Origin: Gemmatimonadota bacterium
GTDB taxonomy: Bacteria > Gemmatimonadota > Gemmatimonadetes > Longimicrobiales > UBA6960
DNA: 9,978 nucleotides
Assembly (NCBI GenBank): GCA_022564535.1
Contig: JADFLD010000033.1
Span: forward strand, 1 to 9,978
Direction of reading: 5' to 3'
The notes below the pieces were generated by a model. It was not told the DNA's origin, did no database searches, and saw only the letters and a program-made list of their open reading frames with translations. Position 1 is the first letter of the stretch, and each line of letters begins with the position of its first letter. The position numbers and the translations under genes were made by a program. Shown here piece after piece: positions 1-5,561 of this stretch.

Positions 1-373
1 CGATGGACCCCTCGACGAAGGTTGTGCCCATGACCTCGGCCGCTTCGTAGCCGGTAATCGACGCTGCCTTCTGGTTCCATTCATTGAGCCGGCCGTCGAC
101 GTCGATCCCGAAGATCGGCGCGTTCGCCGTGTCGATCAGCCGTGCCAGATCGTCTGCCACGCGAGTGCTTTCCAGCTCGGCCGCTCGGAGTTCGCTGATG
201 TCCACCACGCGGGCCTGGAGCTCCTCACTCAGCATGTTCAGACCTGAGGCGACAGCGTCAATGCGGTCCGCGTGATCGCCGACGGGAAGCTGTTGGGAGA
301 AGTCGAGGGAAGCGATGCTCTCCAGCATTCCCAGGATGGCATCCAGTCGGTCGTCCGTTCCTCGCTCAGGCAT
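1..373 (-). CDS. PAS-domain sensor protein, probable soluble histidine kinase (C-terminus outside window)
   Basis: The gene runs off the left edge and 124 N-terminal residues are visible. Residues about 8-65 form a HAMP-like helical linker without a membrane segment (key stretches LDFSQQLPV and IDAVASGLNMLSEELQ), a type common before PAS domains in Bacteroidota and Gemmatimonadota kinases. Residues about 78-124 are the start of a PAS fold (APIFGIDVDGRLNEWN, then the GYEAAEVMG helix). This architecture normally continues into a histidine kinase, but that part is not in the window, so kinase activity is inferred. No signal peptide or transmembrane segment is seen, so the sensor is probably cytoplasmic. 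The ATG at 373-371 lies inside the last codons of the upstream STAS-like gene (shared string ATGCCTGA, 8-nt overlap), which fixes the start and implies coupled translation. Confidence 0.85.
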   Translation of the reverse strand, partial: MPERGTDDRLDAILGMLESIASLDFSQQLPVGDHADRIDAVASGLNMLSEELQARVVDISELRAAELESTRVADDLARLIDTANAPIFGIDVDGRLNEWNQKAASITGYEAAEVMGTTFVEGSI

Positions 374-875
374 CGCTAAATGTGCGTAGCCACTGAACCG
401 CCATCTCAGGGTCCGTAAACATCCGGGTCGGAGAAATCGGTTTGTTCAGCCCCATGAAGAAGTTCCCGATGACCTTGCTTACCGGTGAGCGGACCAGCAG
501 TGCTGTGGCCCGCTGAATGGAAGCCGTTCGCTCATTTCCAAAGTAGTCTCTCGCCGCCTTGGACATTTCGGTTACGTCGCACATATCGACAAGCACGCGG
601 GTCATTTCCCTATTAAGGCTGTCACGCACGCGCTCTTGAGCGTCAATGTTCTCCCTAGCCAGTTCCTCTGTCGTGACGTTCCTGAAGACCTTGCCCCACA
701 CGATCTTGTTTTCCGGATCCCAGTAGATCTTCTGAGTGGAAGTGGTGGCCCTCAGTTCTTTGCTCGCGCTCTCCGCTGGGCGGCCCCCCGAGCTCGAGGG
801 CACGGCGCCCCGCCGCACGGAGACTCTTTCCATGCCGGGAGCATCGCCCGCGTGTCGCGTAGAATGGGGAGTCAT
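366..875 (-). CDS. STAS/SEC14-like (SpoIIAA-like, DUF7793-type) signalling protein
   Basis: Taken as a 169-residue protein. Residues 1-45 are polar and low in complexity. Residues about 46-167 look like the small STAS/SEC14-like single-domain proteins of Bacteroidota and Gemmatimonadota: an opening strand (KIYWDPENKIVWGKVF), a central LVDMCDVTEMSKAARDYF segment, and a typical ending NKPISPTRMFTDPEMAVQWL. Such proteins lack catalytic residues and are thought to act as partners or regulators; the function here is inferred. The frame stays open upstream to a TTG at 944, but I prefer ATG 875 because GGAG lies about 10 nt before it. ATG 833 is also possible but has no ribosome binding site. The stop overlaps the start of the PAS sensor gene by 8 nt, so the two are probably co-translated and act in the same pathway. 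The family name is from memory and moderately sure. Confidence 0.75.
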   Translation of the reverse strand: MTPHSTRHAGDAPGMERVSVRRGAVPSSSGGRPAESASKELRATTSTQKIYWDPENKIVWGKVFRNVTTEELARENIDAQERVRDSLNREMTRVLVDMCDVTEMSKAARDYFGNERTASIQRATALLVRSPVSKVIGNFFMGLNKPISPTRMFTDPEMAVQWLRTFSDA

Positions 876-963
876 TTCTTGTCTTCTCCGGCTTGCCGGC
901 GCGCCAACGCTGCCTCGTGCCTCGCGGTCCCCGACGGTGTCCAAAGACGTTACACGTAGGGGT

Positions 964-1038
964 GATGCTGCGGCATCGGGCCGAGGACTAGAGGCGTGTG
1001 GTCACACGGATTGGGCACATGTAGGGCGATTTCCTACA
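964..1038. promoter_or_regulatory. Three consecutive inverted repeats upstream of the STAS-like gene
   Basis: Direct reading gives GATGC-4-GCATC at 964-977, CGTGTG-2-CACACG at 995-1008, and TGTAGG-7-CCTACA at 1020-1038. All arms match perfectly. Their centres lie about 31 and 28 bp apart, close to three helical turns. They sit about 90-165 bp upstream of the chosen start of the minus-strand STAS-like gene. The arms differ in sequence, so they are not copies of one operator. They could be separate regulator sites or small hairpins in an untranslated leader. Short palindromes also arise by chance in GC-rich DNA, so the regulatory role is inference. Confidence 0.3.
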
Positions 1039-1082
1039 GAGCGGTCACCGTCGAGGGGCTGAGCGGCCACGCAACATCTCTC

Positions 1083-1106
1083 TTCAACACCTCGAATTTC
1101 GTTGAA
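1083..1106. repeat. Inverted repeat TTCAAC / GTTGAA
   Basis: Perfect 6-bp arms at 1083-1088 and 1101-1106 are separated by 12 bases. A competing inner pairing, CGAA with TTCG (1093-1101), is also possible. It lies about 220 bp before the DUF3127 start and is the fourth inverted repeat in this gap. No protein is known to me for this site. Confidence 0.25.
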
Positions 1107-1323
1107 CAGGCGAGTCCCGTGTCTGGCGCTCGGTCTCTGTCGCTGCGCACTTCGTAGACGCCGGCGACACCGGAGTACTCATGCCTCCGCGTCGAACATC
1201 GGCCTCCCCCATTCTCCCGCGGATCTGGCGCAGGCGCTTCCGATATTGCAGGCTGTCCCCGACATTACCGTTCGGGCCCGCGAGGGGCGGAGAACCGACA
1301 ACATTCAGTCGACGATGGAGTCC

Positions 1324-1689
1324 ATGAGTCTGCAAATTACCGGAAAGATCATCGAGATCCTGGAAGAGCAATCCGGAACGGGAAAAAATGGGGAGTGGCG
1401 CAAGCAGGAGTTCATCCTGGAGATCGCCGGTCAATACCCGAAGCCGGTGTGCGTCGTCCAGTGGGGCGACAACATCGACAAGTTCGGTGTGACGGAGGGT
1501 GAGACACTTACCGCGCATATCGACATCCAGAGCCGAGAGTACAACGGCCGCTGGTATACCGACGTGAAGGCCTGGAAAATCGAGCGCTCCGAGTCGGGAC
1601 AGACGGCGCCCCAGGCGGGGGGTGACGAGCCTTGGCCGGAGCCGCCGTCCGATGCCGATGACGACGGGGACGACTCGCTGCCGTTCTGA
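1324..1689 (+). CDS. DUF3127 family protein, OB-fold/SSB-like, with acidic SSB-type tail
   Basis: A 121-residue protein. Residues 1-88 match the DUF3127 pattern as I know it: MSLQITGKIIEIL, a Gly/Asn loop (GTGKNGEWRKQEF), the KPVCVVQWGD strand, then a strand pair ending YTDVKAWKI. This layout resembles an OB-fold, so single-stranded nucleic acid binding is plausible but unproven. Residues 89-121 are a disordered, proline- and acid-rich tail ending DDGDDSLPF, very close to the acidic tip of bacterial SSB (DDDIPF-like) that recruits repair and replication proteins. The start ATG 1324 fits the usual family N-terminus; ATG 1315 in the same frame is an alternative. GGAG is only 3 nt before 1324, so the ribosome binding site is poor for either. 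The next gene starts 21 nt after the stop, so the two are probably co-transcribed. Confidence 0.8.
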   Translation: MSLQITGKIIEILEEQSGTGKNGEWRKQEFILEIAGQYPKPVCVVQWGDNIDKFGVTEGETLTAHIDIQSREYNGRWYTDVKAWKIERSESGQTAPQAGGDEPWPEPPSDADDDGDDSLPF

Positions 1690-1710
1690 TGAGGTCGGTT
1701 CGTCCATAAC

Positions 1711-2412
1711 GTGGGCCACGACGCGTCGCTTACCGGACAGACCGAGACCCACCTCTGCTCACCGGCGGAGGCGGATCGCCTGGGCGCGCGGGTGTGTAGG
1801 GAGGTCGTGGGTCCGTTTCTCGAGCTCCGGGTTGCGGCAGAGGCCGCGGGCTTCGATCTGCGTGTCCTCAGTGGCTTCCGGGGGTTCGAGCATCAGCGCT
1901 CGATCTGGAATCGAAAGGCCACGGGCCGGCTCGCCGTGCTGGACGATATGGCCACACCACTGGACGTCGAACGATTGAGCCCACGGGAGTTGGTCTACGC
2001 GATTCTGCGCTGGTCGGCTCTTCCCGGCGCATCCCGACACCATTGGGGGACGGACATCGACGTATACGACGAGCGGGCTCGCCCCGGCGGGTACGAGATC
2101 GACCTCGTTCCTGAGGAAGTCGAGCGTGGTGGGATATTCGCGCCCCTGCACGAGTGGCTCGACGAGCGGATCGCCGAAGGGGACGCCCACGGCTTCTTTC
2201 GCCCCTACGACCGCGACCGAGGGGGTGTGGCGCCGGAGCGATGGCACCTGAGCCACGCGGCTGCCGCACGCGGGTGCGAAGAGGGGCTCAGCGTCGGTAT
2301 TCTCCGGGCCACCGTGGCGGGGGCCGGCGTCGAGCTCGAGGAGACGGTACTCGAGCACCTGGACGACATCTACGAGCGCTTCGTCGTCAACATCAACGAG
2401 ACGCGTCCGTGA
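1711..2412 (+). CDS. M15 family zinc D,D-/L,D-carboxypeptidase-like protein (VanY/LAS type)
   Basis: A 233-residue protein with the LAS peptidase layout. SGFRGFEHQ (54-62) carries the substrate-carboxylate arginine. SRHHWGTDID (108-117) matches SxHxxGxxxD with zinc ligands H110 and D117. PERWHLSH (175-182) gives catalytic E176 and zinc ligand H179. All expected active residues are present, so it should be active. The family removes C-terminal D-Ala from peptidoglycan stem peptides. There is no signal peptide or anchor, so it probably acts in the cytoplasm on recycled or precursor peptides, unlike secreted VanY enzymes. The GTG at 1711 is the only usual start soon after the upstream in-frame stop at 1690-1692; a GAGG lies rather far upstream. 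The stop overlaps the next gene (mpaA) by 4 nt. The residue usually Ala in the LAS motif is D115. Exact substrate is inferred. Confidence 0.85.
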   Translation: MGHDASLTGQTETHLCSPAEADRLGARVCREVVGPFLELRVAAEAAGFDLRVLSGFRGFEHQRSIWNRKATGRLAVLDDMATPLDVERLSPRELVYAILRWSALPGASRHHWGTDIDVYDERARPGGYEIDLVPEEVERGGIFAPLHEWLDERIAEGDAHGFFRPYDRDRGGVAPERWHLSHAAAARGCEEGLSVGILRATVAGAGVELEETVLEHLDDIYERFVVNINETRP

Positions 2413-3104
2413 GCCTTCGGCCGAGCCCCGACCGAGGCACGATCGCCTGGGATCCGGACGTGTACGGGCGGTCACATTTCGGAGTCCCCCTGGAGGTGTG
2501 GCGCCCGGCGGGCGCTTGCGAGGTCCTGGTGTTCGCCGCGATCCACGGAGAAGAAGGCGAGACGACGACGGCGCTCTCCAAGGCGTTTCGGCACCTCGCG
2601 GTTCCCTCTCCGCACTGCGCGGTGATTCTCGTCGCGAACCCGGACGGACTGCTGCGCGGCACGCGGGGCAACGGCCGCGGCGTCGAGTTGAACCGGAACT
2701 TTCCCACGGCCGATTGGCGACCGGGTCCCGTGCTGCATCGAGACACGCTCGACGCTCCGAGGGAGGTCGCGCTCAGTCCGGGTGACGCGCCCGGATCCGA
2801 GCCCGAGACCCAGGCGCTGATCGCGCTCATCGACGAGCTGCGACCGGAGACGGTGGTCTCGCTGCACGCGCCCCTTGCCTGCATCGACGACCCCAACGAC
2901 AGCCTCCTGGGGCGGTGGCTGTCGGAGCGCACGGGACTGCCGCTGGTTCCGGACGTCGGGTACCCAACTCCGGGATCGTTCGGTACCTGGGGCGCCGAGC
3001 GGGGCCTACCGGTCGTGACGTACGAGTTCGGGCCGACCACCCCCGACGCCGCAGTCCGTGAGCACGTGCCCGTGCTCGTCGATCTCCTCACGGGCACACG
3101 GTAG
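2409..3104 (+). CDS. mpaA: Murein peptide amidase A, M14 zinc carboxypeptidase family
   Basis: A 231-residue protein resembling Escherichia coli MpaA (about 240 residues) along its whole length. MpaA cleaves the gamma-D-Glu to meso-diaminopimelate bond in the murein tripeptide during cell-wall recycling in the cytoplasm. Seen here: YGRSHFGVPLEVW near the start, HGEE with zinc ligands H46 and E49, NPDG (77-80), LNRNFP (94-99), GSEPETQAL (129-137), zinc ligand H153 in SLHAPLACIDDP, GYPTPGSFG (184-192) and the catalytic glutamate E206 in TYEF. No signal peptide. The start is a GTG whose last bases form the TGA stop of the M15 gene (GTGA overlap); the frame is open further upstream, but only inside the M15 gene. 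The spmAB gene begins 8 nt after the stop. M15 followed by MpaA would trim D-Ala and then split the tripeptide. Confidence 0.92.
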   Translation: MSLRPSPDRGTIAWDPDVYGRSHFGVPLEVWRPAGACEVLVFAAIHGEEGETTTALSKAFRHLAVPSPHCAVILVANPDGLLRGTRGNGRGVELNRNFPTADWRPGPVLHRDTLDAPREVALSPGDAPGSEPETQALIALIDELRPETVVSLHAPLACIDDPNDSLLGRWLSERTGLPLVPDVGYPTPGSFGTWGAERGLPVVTYEFGPTTPDAAVREHVPVLVDLLTGTR

Positions 3105-3112
3105 CCTCGCGC

Positions 3113-4345
3113 ATGGTCCTCAACGTCATCTGGGTCGGCTTCTTCGTCATCGCCTTCGTCGTCGCGGCCGTGAAGCTCGTGTTCCTGGGGGACACGGAAA
3201 TCTTCACCGCCATGGTCGACAGCACCTTCGAGATGGCGGAGGTCGCGTTCGAGATCTCCCTCGGTCTGGCCGGGGTTCTAACCCTGTGGTTGGGCCTCAT
3301 GCGCGTCGGCGAAAAGGGCGGAGTGATCGAGGCGCTGGCGAAGGTCGTGCGTCCGTTCTTCCACCGGATCTTCCCCGAGATTCCACGGAACCATCCGGTC
3401 TTCGGCTCGATGATCATGAACTTCGCCGCGAATATGCTGGGTCTGGACAACGCGGCGACTCCGCTCGGCCTCAAGGCCATGCAGGAGCTGCAGGAACTGA
3501 ACCCGGTGAAGGACACGGCCTCCGACGCCCAGATCATGTTCCTGGTCCTGAACACGTCGGGCCTCACGCTGATTCCGATCAGCGTCATGGTCTACCGAGC
3601 GCAGATGGGTGCCGCCAATCCGTCCGACATCTTCCTGCCGATTCTCCTGACCACGTTCTTCTCCACGATGGCGGGCCTGATCTCCGTCGCGGTGGTGCAG
3701 CGCATCAACCTCTTCGACCGCGTCGTGCTCGGTTACCTGGGCGGCCTGACGGCGGTGATCGCGGCCATCATCTACGGGTTCTCCCGCTTGCCAGAGGATC
3801 AGGTGGAGACCGTGTCCACGCTTGTGGCGAACGTACTGCTCTTCAGCATCATCACGTCGTTCATCGTCGCGGCGGCGGTGCGACGGGTGAACGTCTACGA
3901 GGCGTTCATCGAGGGAGCCAAAGAAGGCTTTCCCGTGGTCATCAAGATCATCCCCTACCTCGTGGCCATCCTCGTATCGATCGGCGTGTTCCGCGCCTCA
4001 GGCGCGATGGATCTCCTGGTGCTGGGCGTCGGAAGAGGGTTCTCCGCGCTGGGCATGAACACCGACTTCGTCGAAGCGCTGCCCACCGCGTTCATGAAGC
4101 CCCTCAGCGGAAGCGGCGCGCGGGGCATGATGGTGGACGCCATGCAGACGCACGGCGCGGACTCCTTCGTGGGCCGACTCGCGAGCACGTTCCAGGGCTC
4201 GACCGACACGACGTTCTACATCATCGCGCTGTACTTCGGATCGGTGTCCGTACGAAAGACCCGACACGCCATCGCGTGTGGACTCATCGCAGACGCTACC
4301 GCGATCGTAGCCGGCATCTTCATCGCCTACCTGTTCTTTCACTAG
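3113..4345 (+). CDS. Fused SpmA-SpmB membrane protein (nucleoside-recognition Gate domains)
   Basis: A 410-residue polytopic membrane protein joining the two spore maturation proteins in one chain. The N-terminal half is SpmA-like, with the motif NFAANMLGLDNAATP (103-117). The C-terminal half, from about 270, is SpmB-like: IIPYLVAILVSIGVFRASGAM (split here at 279-289 and 290-299), FMKPLSGSGARGMM (327-340), SFVGRLASTFQGSTDTTFYI (351-370) and YFGSVSVRKTRHA. Hydrophobic helices occur throughout, including at residues 4-25, 45-63, 175-196, 205-223, 236-256, 277-294 and 388-409. In Bacillus subtilis SpmA and SpmB help dehydrate the spore core; fused versions occur in non-sporulating Bacteroidota and relatives, with unknown role. 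ATG 3113 is the first start after mpaA, though no good Shine-Dalgarno is seen, which suggests coupling to the upstream genes. No clear terminator follows. Confidence 0.9.
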   Translation: MVLNVIWVGFFVIAFVVAAVKLVFLGDTEIFTAMVDSTFEMAEVAFEISLGLAGVLTLWLGLMRVGEKGGVIEALAKVVRPFFHRIFPEIPRNHPVFGSMIMNFAANMLGLDNAATPLGLKAMQELQELNPVKDTASDAQIMFLVLNTSGLTLIPISVMVYRAQMGAANPSDIFLPILLTTFFSTMAGLISVAVVQRINLFDRVVLGYLGGLTAVIAAIIYGFSRLPEDQVETVSTLVANVLLFSIITSFIVAAAVRRVNVYEAFIEGAKEGFPVVIKIIPYLVAILVSIGVFRASGAMDLLVLGVGRGFSALGMNTDFVEALPTAFMKPLSGSGARGMMVDAMQTHGADSFVGRLASTFQGSTDTTFYIIALYFGSVSVRKTRHAIACGLIADATAIVAGIFIAYLFFH

Positions 4346-4494
4346 ATGGCCAATGAGGGCGTTGGTGCGTGGCTTGAGAAGGGAAGGGAATAAACTGCCC
4401 TATTCTGCGCGACACAGGCGCATCAGGCAGCGCGCGACAGCGGTGTGGCAGTGAATTCGCCGCGTTCTGAGTGCCACCTCAGCGCCACGTTGGA
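4346..4494. other. Short gap between spmAB and the vapBC control region
   Basis: No protein is supported. A minus-strand open frame over it is a shadow of the vapB side. Weak dyads exist (GAATA/TATTC at 4388-4405; GTGGCA/TGCCAC at 4444-4477), but none has a run of T, so I do not call a terminator for the upstream operon. Confidence 0.4.
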
Positions 4495-4569
4495 ACCATG
4501 GTATATCCCATTGACATATCCCACTTGTGGAAATAGCGTTGACATATGGCCATACCACGGGAGCGTCCG
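4495..4569 (+). promoter_or_regulatory. Probable vapBC promoter/operator with direct and inverted repeats
   Basis: Two TTGACATAT elements lie at 4511-4519 and 4539-4547; TTGACA is a consensus -35 box. ATATCCCA is repeated at 4503-4510 and 4516-4523. ACCATGGT (4495-4502) and TATGGCCATA (4545-4554) are perfect palindromes. The outer arms CCATGGTAT (4496-4504) and ATACCACGG (4552-4560) pair at 8 of 9 positions. No strong -10 box is seen behind either -35. The layout suits autoregulation, since VapB and the VapBC complex usually bind dyads at their own promoter. GGGAG at 4559-4563 serves as the vapB ribosome binding site. Confidence 0.5.
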
Positions 4570-4809
4570 ATGTCCACCGCGAAAACCAAGGTCTTCATGA
4601 GCAATAGGAGTCAGGCCGTTAGGCTGCCAAAGAGTGTCGCGTTCCCGGATACGGTCAAAGACGTGGTGATCGTTGCGATCGACGATAGACGCATTATCAC
4701 GCCGGCGGGTCAGTCCTGGGACGATTGGTTCGACAGGAGAGGGACCTCTGACGACTTCATGCCTGCTCGCGAACAGCCTCAAGACCAGAGTCGAGTTCCT
4801 ATCGAATGA
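4570..4809 (+). CDS. vapB: VapB-type antitoxin (AbrB/SpoVT DNA-binding fold)
   Basis: A 79-residue antitoxin. Residues 5-45 form the swapped-hairpin AbrB-like DNA-binding domain, with FMSNRSQAVRLPKSVAFP and RRIITPAG. Residues 50-79 are the toxin-binding tail, with WDDWFD and DFMPAREQP. It closely resembles the MvpA/VapB antitoxins of Shigella and Salmonella as I recall them, in both the SNRSQAVRLPK and ITPAGxxWDxWFD motifs. VapB neutralises VapC by blocking its active site, and the complex represses its own promoter. I chose ATG 4570 because GGGAG lies 6 nt upstream and the family starts here; ATG 4546 in the same frame would place the start inside the operator palindrome. The stop overlaps the vapC start (ATGA), the usual arrangement that makes antitoxin first. 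Confidence 0.9.
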   Translation: MSTAKTKVFMSNRSQAVRLPKSVAFPDTVKDVVIVAIDDRRIITPAGQSWDDWFDRRGTSDDFMPAREQPQDQSRVPIE

Positions 4810-5204
4810 TGAAGTTCATGCTCGACACGAACATCCTGATCTACACGATCAACAACCGACCAACCAAAGTGCGAAAGCGCTTCGGTCGGCATGAAGGTCA
4901 ACTCTGTATCTCCACGGTCAGTTGGGGAGAACTGGTGTACGGATGTGAAAAGTCCTCGCGACCGGAGGAGAACCTGGCGGACATCGAGTCGATGGCCAAC
5001 CGACTTGAGATCGCCGTATTCGACGCATCCGCCGCTGCCCATTTCGGCCAAATCCGAGCTGAACTTACCCGCAAGGGGCGGCCGATTGGTCCCTACGACA
5101 TGATGATAGCTGGACATGCACGGTCACTTGGGTTGGTGCTGGTGACCAACAACGTGAAGGAGTTCCGCCCCGTTAAGGGGCTTCGCGTCGAGAATTGGAC
5201 CTAG
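4806..5204 (+). CDS. vapC: VapC-type toxin, PIN-domain ribonuclease
   Basis: A 132-residue PIN-domain protein of normal length. VapC toxins are magnesium-dependent RNases; enterobacterial relatives cut initiator tRNA. Acidic active-site residues are present: D7 in MLDTN, E42 in WGELVYG and D98 in GPYDMMIAGHA. The fourth position falls in VTNNVKEF (113-120), where Asn replaces Asp, as is common in this subgroup. QIRAELTRKGRPIGPYD strongly recalls the Shigella MvpT/VapC sequence. All key parts are intact, so the toxin should be active. ATG 4806 overlaps the vapB stop by 4 nt; a second Met codon follows at once (4809), leaving one residue of uncertainty. Base composition is lower in GC than the neighbours (27 of 60 at 4801-4860, against 39 of 60 at 3061-3120), suggesting acquisition by transfer. 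Confidence 0.92.
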   Translation: MMKFMLDTNILIYTINNRPTKVRKRFGRHEGQLCISTVSWGELVYGCEKSSRPEENLADIESMANRLEIAVFDASAAAHFGQIRAELTRKGRPIGPYDMMIAGHARSLGLVLVTNNVKEFRPVKGLRVENWT

Positions 5205-5561
5205 CTTAGAAGGGGGCACGGCCGCGCCGCGTCCTCCGCTATGCCGACGTCTGAGTTGCCCATCTTATCTCACCCGCGCGCGGCCCGCCCCAGGGAGACG
5301 TCCTCCTCGGCCAGACGCCTGCGTTCCATCCGACCGGGTCATCGACCCGTTGGCCGCTTGGGTGGAGGCGATCGCGTCTGACCATGTTGACTTGGTGCGA
5401 AAGACGAAGCAGCACATTCACACGATGGCTCTGGGGCTGTACCGGACGTCGTTAAATAGCCGACTTGCGCTCCGTGTCACAGGTCGTGAAGGTTGGCGAC
5501 AGAATGGAACGCTATCCTCATGGGGCCGAACCGGTAACATGCTGACTCAATGCTCCAGTGA
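5205..5561. other. Gap after vapBC without a supported gene; contains hairpins
   Basis: No recognisable protein. One plus frame is open from 5203 to the TGA at 5572-5574, but its translation has no motif, no ATG with a ribosome binding site near its start, and overlaps the next gene. Structure seen: 8-bp arms GGCCGCGC (5220-5227) and GCGCGGCC (5278-5285) 50 bases apart, and a tight hairpin CGGGTC-ATC-GACCCG at 5335-5349. The gap may be a decayed gene or a leader of the 5562 gene; neither is shown. Confidence 0.4.
5335..5349. repeat. GC-rich hairpin with three-base loop
   Basis: CGGGTC and GACCCG pair perfectly around ATC. It lies 131 nt after vapC and 213 nt before the next start. There is no T-run on either side, so it is not a classical intrinsic terminator, though it could stop or protect the vapBC transcript. 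Confidence 0.3.

Larger units (their letters stand above)
876..1323. other. Non-coding stretch between divergent genes, with four inverted repeats
   Basis: No convincing protein is encoded here. Open frames over it give arginine- and cysteine-rich translations typical of shadow frames, and the plus-strand extension of the DUF3127 frame back to 1102 shows no family similarity. Promoters for both the minus-strand signalling pair and the plus-strand DUF3127 gene should lie here, but I see no clean -35/-10 pair. Four short inverted repeats occur between 964 and 1106 and are listed separately. Confidence 0.5.

Noticed and set aside
1102..1323. N-terminal extension of the DUF3127 frame
   Set aside because: Its translation is Arg/Cys-rich and unlike the family, which normally starts at the MSLQITGK-type sequence.
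2154..2408. Upstream extension of the mpaA frame
   Set aside because: It runs inside the M15 gene and gives an arginine-rich translation unlike MpaA; the GTG at 2409 gives the expected family length.
1759..3097. Long minus-strand open frames opposite the M15 and mpaA genes
   Set aside because: They lie antisense to two proteins with complete active sites and have no recognisable motifs.
3058..4356. A 432-codon plus-strand open frame over the spmAB region
   Set aside because: The translation is arginine-, histidine- and glycine-rich with no motif and lies entirely over the clear SpmAB protein, so it is a GC-rich shadow frame.
5167..5181. Hairpin GCCCC-GTTAA-GGGGC as a vapBC terminator
   Set aside because: It lies inside the vapC coding end, before the stop codon, and no T-run follows.
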